From an uncultured Clostridium sp. (lineage in GTDB: Bacteria; Bacillota; Clostridia; TANB77; CAG-508): 61,270 nucleotides of DNA. A model generated the notes under the pieces. It was given only the letters and a program-made list of their open reading frames with translations, was not told where the DNA came from and did not search any database. The stretch covers positions 1 through 61,270 of the forward strand of contig CAOKHI010000004.1 in assembly GCA_948468275.1 (NCBI GenBank). The letters run 5' to 3'. Positions 47,302 to 56,680 of this stretch are shown one piece after another (position 1 is the stretch's first letter; each line of letters starts with the position of its first letter). A program made the position numbers and the translations under genes.

Positions 47302-47460
47302 AATATTATTGATTTACTGACGAAGGATTAAAATTATGTGGTTTTAGTGAAAAAGAGATATTAAAAATTAGAGTAAAATAAGAGTGGATAATTTAAAAGT
47401 AAGTAATGAAGAAGTAAAACAAGAAGTATTAGAATGTATGAAAGTATTAAATTTAATTGT

Positions 47461-47490
47461 AGAAGGACGATTGTTAATCGCCCTTCTTTT
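47461..47490. terminator. Bidirectional terminator near pflA 3' end
   Basis: AGAAGGACGAT (47461-47471) and ATCGCCCTTCT (47477-47487) with one G-A/C mismatch, T-rich on both strands. Confidence 0.75.
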
Positions 47491-47502
47491 TAAGTATAAA
47501 GC

Positions 47503-48235
47503 TTATATATCTAAAATCTGCTTTACACGTAGTACATCTTCATTTGTAGCATCAGGCACGTCATTTAATTCGTATTTTAATCCTAAATTTTCCCATTTAT
47601 ATTTTCCTAAACTGTGATATGGTAAAATTTCTACTTTTCTTACAGTATTTAGTGAAGATATAAAATCCTTTAATTTAAGTAAATCATCTTCATCATCTGT
47701 AATTCCAGGAATTAATACTTGCCTTATCCACATAGGTTTATTATTAGTACTTAAAAATCTAGCAAAATCTAATTCTTTTTCATTAGAAAAGCCTACTAAA
47801 TTTTTACATTTTTCAGAATTTATATGTTTTATATCTAATAAAAATAAATCAGTTAAAGTAATAAGTTCTTTTATTTGATTTGTTATAGTTACCATACCTG
47901 ATGTATCTATTGCAGTATGTATGTTTTTTTGTTTTAGTATTTTAAATAATGAAACTAAAAAACTACTTTGCAATAGTGGTTCTCCACCAGAAATAGTAAC
48001 ACCACCATTAGATGATGTAAAATAATTAGAGTATTTTTCAATATCCTTTACAAGTTCATCTAAAGTTATAATTTTTCCAGAATTTATATCCCAGGTATCT
48101 CTATTATGGCAATATTTACATTTTAAATTACATCCACCGCATAAATACAACAAATCTAATTCCAGGACCATCTACAGTACCAAATGTTTCTATTGAATGT
48201 ATTTTTGCCATAGTATTTTTATCAAAATTTTCCAT
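47503..48235 (-). CDS. pflA: Pyruvate formate-lyase activating enzyme, +1 break at CGG
   Basis: Radical SAM enzyme that makes the glycyl radical on PflB. ATG at 48235 has AGGAG 7 nt upstream; the frame gives KIHSIETFGTVDGPGIRFVV and then FM, followed by in-frame CGG at 48139-48137 (ATG CGG TGG) and a stop two codons later. Skipping the C gives VVFMGGCNLKCKYCHN, the family's CxxxCxxC site, with Gly before Cys as in VVFLQGCNLRCKYC. The rest has TISGGEPLLQ, HTAIDTSGMV and LLDIKHIN. The corrected protein has 243 residues, like E. coli PflA (246). It lies downstream of pflB on the same strand. Confidence 0.9.
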
Positions 48236-48257
48236 AAATTACTCCTAATATAGTTGT

Positions 48258-48313
48258 AGGGGCGATTATTAATTATCTGCTCGTAGAAGCATTGACAAAT
48301 AATAATTGTCCCT
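48258..48313 (-). promoter_or_regulatory. Hairpin in the pflB-pflA spacer
   Basis: AGGGGCGATTATTAATTATC (48258-48277) can pair with GACAAATAATAATTGTCCCT (48294-48313), with G-U pairs. It may lower pflA relative to pflB by processing or partial termination. Confidence 0.55.
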
Positions 48314-48324
48314 ATTAATATTTA

Positions 48325-50559
48325 CTAAATTTTATTTTGTATTGTTCTATTAATAACATCTAATTGTTGTTCACGTGTTAATTTTATAAAATTAACAGCA
48401 TACCCAGAAACACGTATTGTAAGCTGAGGATAATTTTCAGGATGTTCCATTGCGTCTTCAAGTAATTTTCTATCAAATACATTAACATTTATATGATGAC
48501 CTGTGCTAATAAAATATCCATCTAACATATTCACTAAATTAGAAATTCTTATATTATCATCTTTTCCAAGAGCAGAAGGAGCAATAGCAAATGTATAAGA
48601 TATTCCATCTTCTGAGTATTCATAAGGAAGTTTAGAAATAGTGTTTAATACTGCAAGAGAACCATTAGTATCTCTTCCATGTAGTGGGTTTGCACCAGGT
48701 CCAAAAGGTTCACCAGCAAGTCTTCCATCAGGAGTATTACCTGTTGCTTTTCCATAAACTACATTTGATGTAATTGTTAATATAGATAGTGTATGTTTAG
48801 AATTTCTATAAGTATGATACTTTTGTAATTTAGTTAAAAATGTTTTAACTAAATAAGTAGCAATATTATCAACTCTATCATCATCATTTCCGTATTTTGG
48901 GAACTCACCTTCTACTTTATAATCAATAACAAGTCCTGTATCATCTCTAATTGTTTTTACTTTTGCATATTTTATTGCAGATAAAGAATCTGCTACAACA
49001 GAGATTCCAGCTATTCCACAAGCCATTGTTCTTAAAATATCTTTATCATGTAAAGCCATTTCTAATGCTTCATATGAATACTTGTCATGCATATAATGAA
49101 TTGCATTTAAAGCTTTTATATATATTTTTGCAACATAGTCCATCATAACATCAAATTTTGCCATAACTTCGTCATAGTTTAAATATTCAGAAGTAATAGG
49201 TTCAAATCTTGTAGTTATTTGTTTTCCAGAGATTTCATCTCTACCACCATTTATTGCATATAATAATGTTTTAGCAAGATTTGCACGTGCACCAAAGAAT
49301 TGCATTTGTTTACCTATCTTCATAGCAGAAACACAACAAGCAATACCATAGTCGTCACCTAAAGTTATTCTCATTAAATCATCATTTTCATATTGAATAG
49401 ATGATGTTTTTATAGAAAGGTCACAAGTAAATTTTTTAAATCCATCAGGTAGATTTTTTGACCATAATACAGTTAAATTTGGTTCAGGGGCAGGACCTAA
49501 AGTATTTAGTGTATGAAGTACTCTAAAAGAGTTTTTAGTAACTAAAGTTCTTCCATCAATTCCCATACCACCAATAGATTCTGTAACCCAAACAGGATCA
49601 CCACTAAATAGTTCATTGTATTCTGGAGTTCTTAAAAATCTTACTAAACGTAATTTCATAACAAAATGATCCATTAATTCTTGAGCTTCTGTTTCAGATA
49701 TAACACCATTTTTTAAATCTCTTTCAAAGTAAATATCCAAGAAAGTAGAGGTTCTACCAATACTCATAGCAGCACCATTTTGATCCTTTATTGCACCTAA
49801 ATATGCAAAATACAACCATTGTACAGCTTCTTGTGCAGAAGATGCAGGTTTAGAAATATCATAACCATATTTTAAAGCCATTTTTTTCAAATCTTCTAAA
49901 GCCACAATCTGATCATGTATTTCTTCACGTTGTCTTATAATATCTTCTGTAAATTCATCTACATTTAATATTTCTAATTCGTATTTTTTTTCTGAAATTA
50001 AGACATCAACACCATAAAGTGCAACTCTTCTATAATCACCAATTATTCTTCCACGACCATATCCATCAGGAAGTCCTGTAATTAAATGAGAACTTCTAGC
50101 AGCTCTAATATCTGGTGAATATACACTAAATACACCATCATTATGAGTTTTTCTATATGTGTTATAAATTTTATCTGTTTCAGGGTCTACTTCTAGTCCA
50201 TATGCTACACAAGATTTTTCTACTATTTTAATACCACCATTTGGCATAATTGCTCTTTTTAAAGGGGCATCAGTTTGAAGACCAACTATTTTTTCAAGGT
50301 TTTTATTTATATATCCAGCATCATATGCATTAACAGCAGAAGGAGTTTTAGTGTCAGCATCTAAAACACCACCATTTTCTCTTTCTTTTTTATATAAGTC
50401 TAAAACTATATCCCATAGTTTTTTTGTACTATCAGTTGCTTGAGATAAAAAGCTTGCATCACCTTCATATGGAGTATAATTAGCCATTATAAATCCTCTA
50501 ACATCTATTTCATTTTTCCATTCTCCTTTTTTAAAACCATCCCATTGTTTAAAATCCAT
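48325..50559 (-). CDS. pflB: Pyruvate formate-lyase (formate C-acetyltransferase)
   Basis: Glycyl-radical enzyme that splits pyruvate with CoA to acetyl-CoA and formate. 744 residues. Catalytic adjacent cysteines lie in [15 protein letters not shown]; the glycine loop [12 protein letters not shown] lies near the C-terminus, as required. Other typical sequences are [20 protein letters not shown] and [23 protein letters not shown] at 50559 follows GGAGG. It is the first gene of pflBA. A CGG at 48892 is out of frame. Its fermentation role fits an anaerobe. Confidence 0.97.
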   Translation of the reverse strand: MDFKQWDGFKKGEWKNEIDVRGFIMANYTPYEGDASFLSQATDSTKKLWDIVLDLYKKERENGGVLDADTKTPSAVNAYDAGYINKNLEKIVGLQTDAPLKRAIMPNGGIKIVEKSCVAYGLEVDPETDKIYNTYRKTHNDGVFSVYSPDIRAARSSHLITGLPDGYGRGRIIGDYRRVALYGVDVLISEKKYELEILNVDEFTEDIIRQREEIHDQIVALEDLKKMALKYGYDISKPASSAQEAVQWLYFAYLGAIKDQNGAAMSIGRTSTFLDIYFERDLKNGVISETEAQELMDHFVMKLRLVRFLRTPEYNELFSGDPVWVTESIGGMGIDGRTLVTKNSFRVLHTLNTLGPAPEPNLTVLWSKNLPDGFKKFTCDLSIKTSSIQYENDDLMRITLGDDYGIACCVSAMKIGKQMQFFGARANLAKTLLYAINGGRDEISGKQITTRFEPITSEYLNYDEVMAKFDVMMDYVAKIYIKALNAIHYMHDKYSYEALEMALHDKDILRTMACGIAGISVVADSLSAIKYAKVKTIRDDTGLVIDYKVEGEFPKYGNDDDRVDNIATYLVKTFLTKLQKYHTYRNSKHTLSILTITSNVVYGKATGNTPDGRLAGEPFGPGANPLHGRDTNGSLAVLNTISKLPYEYSEDGISYTFAIAPSALGKDDNIRISNLVNMLDGYFISTGHHINVNVFDRKLLEDAMEHPENYPQLTIRVSGYAVNFIKLTREQQLDVINRTIQNKI

Positions 50560-50745
50560 ATTGTACCTCCTATATAATAATATTTAAAAATCATATTTAA
50601 TGACAACTATTTTGTTGCCACTATTAATAATACCATAAGGTAGCGACTATATCAATAAAAAACAACAAAAAGTTACAAAAAAGACACTGTAAAATATTAA
50701 CAAAAAAAGAAATAATTCATATTATAAGATAGGAGGATAATAGAA

Positions 50746-51099
50746 ATGGAGAATTTTATAATAAGCGCAACAGTATGGACACTTGCTCTATATGGATTAT
50801 TTGAAATTATAAAAACAGTTATATACATATGTTCATATACGAACTTAAAATCAGATGGAATATATATGATAATAGCAGTAAAAAATCAAGAAGGAAAGGT
50901 AGAAGGATTTTTACGTTCAATATTATTTAGGTTTTTATATGGAAAAGAAGAATATATAAAAGATATAATAGTAACAGATTTAGATTCAAGTGATAATACG
51001 ATGAAAATATTAGAAAAATTACAAAGAGATTATAAGTGCATAAAAGTAGCTAATTGGAGGGAATGTAAGGAAGTTATTGATAACATAGATATAAATTAA
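50746..51099 (+). CDS. Small membrane protein, glycosyltransferase-like fragment
   Basis: 117 residues. One N-terminal transmembrane helix is followed by DGIYMIIAVKNQEGKVEGFL and DIIVTDLDSSDNTMKILEKL, which resembles the start of a family-2 glycosyltransferase fold (nucleotide-sugar site) without its remaining half. It may be a small independent protein or a truncated one. AGGAGG precedes the ATG. A MITE copy lies 74 nt downstream. No clear role. Confidence 0.4.
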   Translation: MENFIISATVWTLALYGLFEIIKTVIYICSYTNLKSDGIYMIIAVKNQEGKVEGFLRSILFRFLYGKEEYIKDIIVTDLDSSDNTMKILEKLQRDYKCIKVANWRECKEVIDNIDIN

Positions 51100-51172
51100 A
51101 AAGAAATATTTAAGTAAAAAATAATGAGGGAGAGTTTTTATTAGATTCTTCCTATATTTTATTTAAAAAAGT

Positions 51173-51353
51173 GTTACTATTCACAGACAATAGCAGTAAG
51201 TAGCGAAGACTAAGTAATATATTTTATTTTGTAATGAAGACCCGACAGCCCATTGAGGCGGGGGAATACCCGTGAGCTTGGAGGGCGAAATGAAAAAATA
51301 AAATATATTACTTAGCCGTAGCGGATTTTATTATATATGCTGTGGACTGTAAT
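51173..51353 (+). mobile_element. 181-bp MITE, copy B
   Basis: Ends GTTACTATTCACAG and CTGTGGACTGTAAT. The interior is nearly identical to copies A, C and D. Flanks AAAAAAGT and AAAAAAGC match at 7 of 8 positions, a likely target duplication. Confidence 0.9.
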
Positions 51354-51462
51354 AAAAAAGCAGGATTTTAGTATGAAATTAAAAAAAATCATTGAAAATA
51401 TATGAATTAATATATATAATATAGAAAAAAAGTAGTGAATATTAAAATTAGGGGGAATAAGT

Positions 51463-51927
51463 ATGAAGAATCAAAAAGGTATAACATTGGTTATGTTAGC
51501 TGTTACTATTGTGATTATGGCAATACTTGCAGGAGTGACAGTTAATGTTGGAAGCGATATAATAAAACAAGCAAAAATACAAACACTTAATACTAATATG
51601 CTACTTTTACAAGCGAAAGTAAAAACTATTTCAGAAGAAGCAAGTTTTAATAAAAACACAGACAATTATAAAGGAAGCAAAGTAAGTGAAATAACTTCAA
51701 ATGAAAAAATAAATAATTTAAAAGAAAAAGGAGTAATAGAAAACCCAGAACAGTGTTATCTATTATCAAAAGACGATTTAAACGCATTAGGACTTGAAAA
51801 AGTGGATATACATGATGGATATATTGTAAATTATGAAACAGAAGAAATTATATATGTAAGAGGAATAAAATTAGGGAATCAAACATTTTATAAATTATCT
51901 GAAACACAAAGTTTAACAGTTGAATAA
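51463..51927 (+). CDS. Type IV pilin-like protein
   Basis: 154 residues. The prepilin-like signal is short and clear: MKNQKGITLVMLAVTIVIMA, then a helix with IKQAKIQTLNTNMLLLQAKV and a small globular part (EQCYLLSKDDLNALGLEKV). The overall form resembles type II/IV pseudopilins of Clostridia. A promoter TTGAAA, 17 nt, TATAAT lies about 60 nt upstream. GGGGGAAT precedes the ATG. It does not carry the FGE domain of the other pilin-like genes. Confidence 0.7.
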   Translation: MKNQKGITLVMLAVTIVIMAILAGVTVNVGSDIIKQAKIQTLNTNMLLLQAKVKTISEEASFNKNTDNYKGSKVSEITSNEKINNLKEKGVIENPEQCYLLSKDDLNALGLEKVDIHDGYIVNYETEEIIYVRGIKLGNQTFYKLSETQSLTVE

Positions 51928-51977
51928 TATAAAAAAATGCGATTTTTGGATAAATCTAGAAAGGAATAGAAGTTATA

Positions 51978-52610
51978 GTGCGAGAAAAAGAAATAGAAAG
52001 ATTAAAAAATCTAAAACAAATAGAAAATGAAATTTACGAAAAAGACAAAAATATAAATTATATATGTGGAATAGATGAAGCAGGTAGAGGACCACTTGCA
52101 GGGCCAGTAGTAGTAGCAAGTGTAATACTACCAAAAGATTCGATGATAGAGGGAGTAAATGATTCTAAAAAAGTTTCAGAGAAAAAAAGAGAGATTGTAT
52201 ATGAACAAATTATTAATGAAGCAATAAGCTATTCAGTTGGAATAATAGATCATGAAGAAATAGACAAAATAAATATATTAAATGCAACAAAGCAAGGATT
52301 AACAACATCAATTAGACAACTAAGTATAAAACCAGATTTAATTTTAGTAGATGCATTACAACACATAGATACATTATCAATACCATACACATCAATAATA
52401 AAAGGAGATGCGAAAAGTTACTCGATAGCAGCAGCTTCAATAATAGCTAAAGTAACAAGGGATAGAATAATGAGGCAGTTTGACGAAATATATCCTATGT
52501 ATGGTTTTGAAAAACATAAAGGATATGGAACAGCAGCACATATTGCAGCAATAAAAGAACATGGGATATGTGCTATACATAGAAAAAGCTTTGTTAAAAA
52601 TTATATATAA
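51978..52610 (+). CDS. rnhB: Ribonuclease HII
   Basis: Cuts RNA in RNA-DNA hybrids. 210 residues with catalytic acidic residues in GIDEAGRGPLAGPV, VNDSKKVSEKKRE, DLILVDAL and the later ASIIAKVTRDR. GTG at 51978 with AAAGGA about 12 nt upstream is the best start. Typical length. It lies 14 nt before pdp and is likely in the same operon. Confidence 0.96.
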   Translation: MREKEIERLKNLKQIENEIYEKDKNINYICGIDEAGRGPLAGPVVVASVILPKDSMIEGVNDSKKVSEKKREIVYEQIINEAISYSVGIIDHEEIDKINILNATKQGLTTSIRQLSIKPDLILVDALQHIDTLSIPYTSIIKGDAKSYSIAAASIIAKVTRDRIMRQFDEIYPMYGFEKHKGYGTAAHIAAIKEHGICAIHRKSFVKNYI

Positions 52611-52624
52611 AAGGATGGTTAAAA

Positions 52625-53929
52625 GTGAATATAATAGAAATTATAGCTAAAAAAAGAGATAAAAAAGAGTTAACAAAAAATGAGATAGAATATTTTATTA
52701 AAGAATATACAGCAAATAATATTACAGATTATCAAGCAGCAGCATTAATTATGGCAATATATATAAATGGGATGACAAATGAAGAAATTACAAATTTAAC
52801 AATTGCTATGGCAAACTCAGGCCAGAGTTTAGATTTATCTATGTTTGGTAAAAATGTTGTAGATAAACATTCAACAGGAGGAGTTGGAGATAAAATTACA
52901 TTAATTCTAATGCCAATAATTGCATCTTGCGGAATTCCAGTTGCTAAAATGTCTGGAAGAGGACTTGGATTTACAGGAGGAACAATAGATAAACTAGAAT
53001 CAATTCCAGGATATAATACGAATATAGATATACAAGAATTTATAGAAAATGTACAAAACATAGGAATAAGTTTGATTGGTCAAACAATGAACTTAGCACC
53101 AGCAGATAAAAAAATATATGCACTAAGAGATACAATAGCATGTACTCAAAGTATTCCACTAATAGCATCAAGCATAATGAGCAAAAAAATAGCAGCAGGA
53201 GCAAATAAAATAGTATTAGATGTAACATGTGGAAGTGGAGCATTTATGAAAAATATACAAGATGCCAAAATACTAGCAAAAACAATGAAACAAATAGGAG
53301 AATTAGCAAATAAAGAAACTGTATGTGTAATAACAAACATGGATGAACCTATTGGATATGCAGTAGGTAACAACTTAGAAGTAATAGAAGCAATAAATGC
53401 ATTAAATGCAGATATGCCAGAAGATGTAAAACAAGTAGTATTAGAATTAGGAGCACAAATGTTAAAACTTGCAGGGATTTGTGATAATATAGAAGAAAAC
53501 AAAAAAATCATAATCAAAAAAATAGAAAATAAAGAAGCATATAATAAATTTAAGCAATTAATACAAAATCAAGGCGGGGATGTATCATACATAGAAAATA
53601 CAGCAAAATTTGAAAAAGCAAGATATATAATACCAGTAAAATCAGATAAAACAGGATACATAAAAGCACTTAATGCACAAAAAGTAGGAGAAATTGCAGG
53701 AAAATTAGGGGCAGGAAGAGTAAAAAAAGAAGATGCAATAGATGCAACAGTAGGAATAGTGCTTTGCAAAAAGACTTCAAACAAAGTACAAACAGGAGAT
53801 ATACTTGCATATGTTCATGCAAACAATGAAGAAAAAGCATATAAGGCAGTAGAGGAATTAAAAGGTATATATGAAATAGTACAAGAGGAAGTAAAAGAGC
53901 AAGAAGTCATATTAGGGATAATTCAATAA
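52625..53929 (+). CDS. pdp: Pyrimidine-nucleoside phosphorylase
   Basis: Phosphorolysis of uridine and (deoxy)thymidine, salvage pathway. The 434-residue protein has DKHSTGGVGDKITLILMP, AKMSGRGLGFTGGTIDKLES and ACTQSIPLIASSIMSKKIA, and a C-terminal alpha/beta domain. GTG start at 52625. Terminated by a hairpin at about 53984-54010 that is now split by MITE copy C. It complements deoD in nucleoside salvage. Confidence 0.95.
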   Translation: MNIIEIIAKKRDKKELTKNEIEYFIKEYTANNITDYQAAALIMAIYINGMTNEEITNLTIAMANSGQSLDLSMFGKNVVDKHSTGGVGDKITLILMPIIASCGIPVAKMSGRGLGFTGGTIDKLESIPGYNTNIDIQEFIENVQNIGISLIGQTMNLAPADKKIYALRDTIACTQSIPLIASSIMSKKIAAGANKIVLDVTCGSGAFMKNIQDAKILAKTMKQIGELANKETVCVITNMDEPIGYAVGNNLEVIEAINALNADMPEDVKQVVLELGAQMLKLAGICDNIEENKKIIIKKIENKEAYNKFKQLIQNQGGDVSYIENTAKFEKARYIIPVKSDKTGYIKALNAQKVGEIAGKLGAGRVKKEDAIDATVGIVLCKKTSNKVQTGDILAYVHANNEEKAYKAVEELKGIYEIVQEEVKEQEVILGIIQ

Positions 53930-54011
53930 TAAAAATTATATTAGTATAACTAATTTATAATAAAAATGGATAATATAAACAAAGAAAAGATGTGCAAAAA
54001 TGCATATCTTG

Positions 54012-54192
54012 GTTACAATTCACAGACAATAGCAGTAAGTAGCGAAGACTAAGTAATATATTTTATTTTGTAATGAAGACCCGACAGCCCATTGAGGCGG
54101 GGGAATACCCGTGAGCTTGGAGGGCGAAATGAAAAAATAAAATATATTACTTAGCCATAGCGGATTTTATTATATATGCTGTGAACTGTAAC
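54012..54192 (+). mobile_element. 181-bp MITE, copy C
   Basis: Full element inserted inside the pdp terminator. The upstream sequence AAGATGTGCAAAAATGCATA ends with ATATCTTG; the downstream sequence begins ATATCTTTTTT. The 8-bp flanks match at 7 of 8 positions. The T-tract is now separated from its stem by the element. Confidence 0.92.
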
Positions 54193-54324
54193 ATATCTTT
54201 TTAATTGCATTGAAAGATTTAAAAATTATATAGATTTTTTATGGAAGATGGAGTATAATGTGGGTGTATAAAGATAAAAATCATTTTAAAATTGCAAAAT
54301 AAGAGAATAGGAGAGTGATAATAA

Positions 54325-54600
54325 ATGACATATGAATTTGCTAAATATCCTGATGGTACATTAGGAGTATTTTCTAGTATTGGAAAAAAGGAAAATGGTG
54401 AAGAATATATTAATATTACTTTTGAAAGAGCGATGGAGTATGGATTTGATACTTATGTTATTGAATTACCAAGTTATAAGATAGTTTTAGAAGAAGGTTC
54501 TTACTCAGATGAAGAAAAGAAAACATTTTTAGAAATCGTAAAAAATGGTGCATCGTTCTTTTTTAAATATGCACGATTAGGGGGATTAGAAATTGCCTAG
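54325..54600 (+). CDS. Hypothetical protein upstream of DUF4160
   Basis: 91 residues, not recognised. It starts MTYEFAKYPDGTLGVFSSIG and contains FERAMEYGFDTYVIELPSYK. Mixed alpha/beta character, no signal peptide or membrane helix. Its 3' end overlaps the TTG start of the DUF4160 gene by 8 nt, so the two are likely translated together. GGAGAGTG precedes the ATG. A partner role in a small two-gene module is inferred only from the overlap. Confidence 0.6.
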   Translation: MTYEFAKYPDGTLGVFSSIGKKENGEEYINITFERAMEYGFDTYVIELPSYKIVLEEGSYSDEEKKTFLEIVKNGASFFFKYARLGGLEIA

Positions 54601-54869
54601 TATTTTTGAATTAAAACGGATATAAAATATATTTTTGGACAAATGAAAATGATGAACCTATTCATGTTCATATATCAAAGGGGAATCCGATACCTAATGC
54701 CACTAAAGTTTGGATAACTCAATCAGGAGGGTGCATTCTTTGCCATAATAAAAGCAAAATACCTGAAAAGGAATTAAATATTATATGTGAAGATATTTCT
54801 TTACATTATTTTCAGATTGTTGAAAAATGGAAAGTAATTCATTCTGGAAATATAAAATTTTATTGTTAA
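54593..54869 (+). CDS. DUF4160 protein, +1 break at CGG
   Basis: TTG at 54593 follows AGGGGG by 8 nt. The frame gives MPSIFELK, then meets in-frame CGG at 54617-54619 (AAA CGG ATA) and stops one codon later. Skipping the C gives KGYKIYFWTNENDEPIHVHI, the full DUF4160 signature (compare MPTIFRFNGYRFFF and PIHVH), then continues to a stop at 54867-54869. The corrected product has 91 residues. DUF4160 genes usually pair with DUF2442-type genes in small toxin-antitoxin-like cassettes; here the neighbour is a different small protein. Without the CGG correction the gene would be missed. Confidence 0.8.
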
Positions 54870-54880
54870 ATTTAAATAAC

Positions 54881-54912
54881 AAAAAAGATGTGCAAAAATG
54901 CATATCTTTTTT
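54881..54912 (+). terminator. Terminator after DUF4160
   Basis: AAAAAAGATGTGCA pairs with TGCATATCTTTTTT (54899-54912). It resembles the pdp terminator split by MITE copy C. Confidence 0.8.
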
Positions 54913-54979
54913 GTCAAATATCAACATATTAAAGATTAAAGTTATAAATCCAATAGAATTTATTATGGAGGTGATTTAA

Positions 54980-55180
54980 ATGGCAGTAACCATAAGGGAA
55001 TTAGAAAAAATAAGAAGAGAAGGTCTTAAAGCCTTAAAAGATAAATTAGGCGTTGAAGGTATGATAAAATTCATACAAATGTATAGTGATGGAAAAGGAA
55101 ACTATACTAAGGAAAAGTATGAAAATCCTGAAGAATTAACAATAGAATATTTTGAAAAATTTTTAGAAGAAAACAACTAA
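54980..55180 (+). CDS. Small hypothetical protein
   Basis: 66 residues, mostly helical and charged: MAVTIRELEKIRREGLKALK, then MIKFIQMYSDGKGNYTKEKY and a C-terminal helix (ELTIEYFEKFLEENN). GGAGGTG precedes the ATG. The size and charge are like antitoxin or accessory proteins, but no family is recognised. It follows the DUF4160 pair by 110 nt, across a terminator. Confidence 0.55.
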   Translation: MAVTIRELEKIRREGLKALKDKLGVEGMIKFIQMYSDGKGNYTKEKYENPEELTIEYFEKFLEENN

Positions 55181-55284
55181 TTAAATGTTAACTGCAACTT
55201 GTTTTGCGAATATAAATGCACAGGTGAACAAATGTGACTTATAACCTACTTACAACAAATAAATGCGTAAATGAACAAATAATA

Positions 55285-55318
55285 AAAGCTATTCCTAAAT
55301 GCAGGAGTAGTTTTTTAT
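55285..55318 (+). terminator. Hairpin with T-run
   Basis: AAAGCTATTCCT and AGGAGTAGTTTTTT form an imperfect stem. Confidence 0.5.
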
Positions 55319-55412
55319 GTGTTTTATTGATTTTTTTCAATTGATATGCCAAAATGTAACACAACAAAATAAAGGTTATAGATAATGAAAACAAGAAAGT
55401 AGGTATGTTATA

Positions 55413-55454
55413 AAAATTGCAGTATATGCAAGAGTTAGTGTAAAATTTAAGTAG
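55413..55454 (+). pseudogene. Serine recombinase N-terminal remnant
   Basis: A short frame reads KIAVYARVSVKFK and stops. KIAVYARVS is the classical start of serine site-specific recombinases, with the catalytic serine. No start codon in frame and nothing else of the protein remains. It is a relic and may mark an old integration site. Confidence 0.35.
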
Positions 55455-55501
55455 GCAAAAAAGAATAAACTAGCACTATATTGTATAGAAGAGGATAAAG
55501 T

Positions 55502-55682
55502 GTTAATATTCACAGACAATAGCAGTAAGTAGCGAAGACTAAGTAATATATTTTATTTTGTAATGAAGACCCGACAGCCCATTGAGGCGGGGGAATACCC
55601 GTGAGCTTGGAGGGCGAAATGAAAAAATAAAATATATTACTTAGCCGTAGCGGATTTTATTATATATGCTGTGAACTGTAAC
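55502..55682 (+). mobile_element. 181-bp MITE, copy D
   Basis: Ends GTTAATATTCACAG and CTGTGAACTGTAAC. The flank GATAAAGT is exactly repeated (55494-55501 and 55683-55690), an 8-bp target duplication. It lies between the recombinase remnant and the tlyA promoter. Confidence 0.93.
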
Positions 55683-55721
55683 GATAAAGTATGATAAAAA
55701 CAAAAAATTATTTAAAAGATA

Positions 55722-55749
55722 TTGACAAAATAAAAAAATGAGATATAAT
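55722..55749 (+). promoter_or_regulatory. Promoter of tlyA-recN
   Basis: TTGACA (55722-55727), 16 nt, TATAAT (55744-55749). Confidence 0.75.
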
Positions 55750-55859
55750 AATTACGAACAAAAATTCTACAAACTGAAATTTGGATTGGAGGATTTTTTA
55801 TATAAATATTACAAAAATAAAGAAATAAGTAACAATCTCATTATAAAAATGGAGGTCTT

Positions 55860-56669
55860 ATGAAAGAAAGAATAGATAATTTGCTGGTAAAAAAAGGATT
55901 TTTTGAAAGTAGGCAAAAAGCAAAATATGAAATAGAAAAATCTAATATATATGTAAATGGAACATTAGTAAATAAGTCAAGCAAAATGTATGAAGAAACA
56001 GTAGATATAAAAATTAAAAATCCTGTACTTGCTTTTGTGAGTAAAGGAGGATTAAAATTAGATAAAGCAGTAAAAGTATTTAATATAGATTTACAAAACA
56101 GGATTTGTATAGATATAGGAGCATCAACAGGAGGATTTACAGATTGCATGTTGCAAAATGGTGCAGATAAAGTATATTCCATAGATGTAGGGCATGGACA
56201 ATTAGATAAAAAATTATTAAAAAATGGTAAAGTAATAAACATAGAAGGGAAAAACATTAGAGATATAGATATAAATGAATTTGAAAAGGTGGATTTTATA
56301 TCAATAGATGTATCTTTTATATCTCTTACATTAGTATTAGATAAAGCATATGAATTATTAAAACAAAATGGAGAAATAGTAATATTAATAAAACCACAAT
56401 TTGAAGCGGGAAAAGAATATGTAAATAAAAATGGTGTAGTAAAAGATAAGAAAGTGCATGCAAAAATAATTGAAAAAATACTATTATGTGCAAATAGTAT
56501 AAAATTTAATATATTGCAAATGGACTTTTCGCCAATAAAGGGACCATCAGGAAATATAGAATATATTGTTTACATGAAAAAAGAAAAAGAGCAAAATAAA
56601 TTAGATTTATTTAATTTAAGGAAACAAATACAAAATATTATAGAAAAAGCATTTAAAGAATTAAAATAG
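55860..56669 (+). CDS. tlyA: TlyA-family rRNA methyltransferase
   Basis: 269-residue protein with an N-terminal S4 RNA-binding domain (MKERIDNLLVKKGFFESRQK) and a C-terminal FtsJ-like SAM methyltransferase domain (IDIGASTGGFTDCMLQNGAD, YSIDVGHGQLDKKL, ILIKPQFEAGKEYV). Known members 2'-O-methylate 16S/23S rRNA cytidines. GGAGG precedes the ATG. It is 11 nt upstream of recN, the usual pairing in Firmicutes, although the argR gene often found between is absent. Confidence 0.93.
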   Translation: MKERIDNLLVKKGFFESRQKAKYEIEKSNIYVNGTLVNKSSKMYEETVDIKIKNPVLAFVSKGGLKLDKAVKVFNIDLQNRICIDIGASTGGFTDCMLQNGADKVYSIDVGHGQLDKKLLKNGKVINIEGKNIRDIDINEFEKVDFISIDVSFISLTLVLDKAYELLKQNGEIVILIKPQFEAGKEYVNKNGVVKDKKVHAKIIEKILLCANSIKFNILQMDFSPIKGPSGNIEYIVYMKKEKEQNKLDLFNLRKQIQNIIEKAFKELK

Positions 56670-56680
56670 GGAGATAAATT

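Noticed and set aside
47384..47617. ORF of 77 codons between the permease and pflA
   Set aside because: It runs through the bidirectional terminator at 47461-47490 and into the 3' end of pflA on the other strand; the last half has no protein character.
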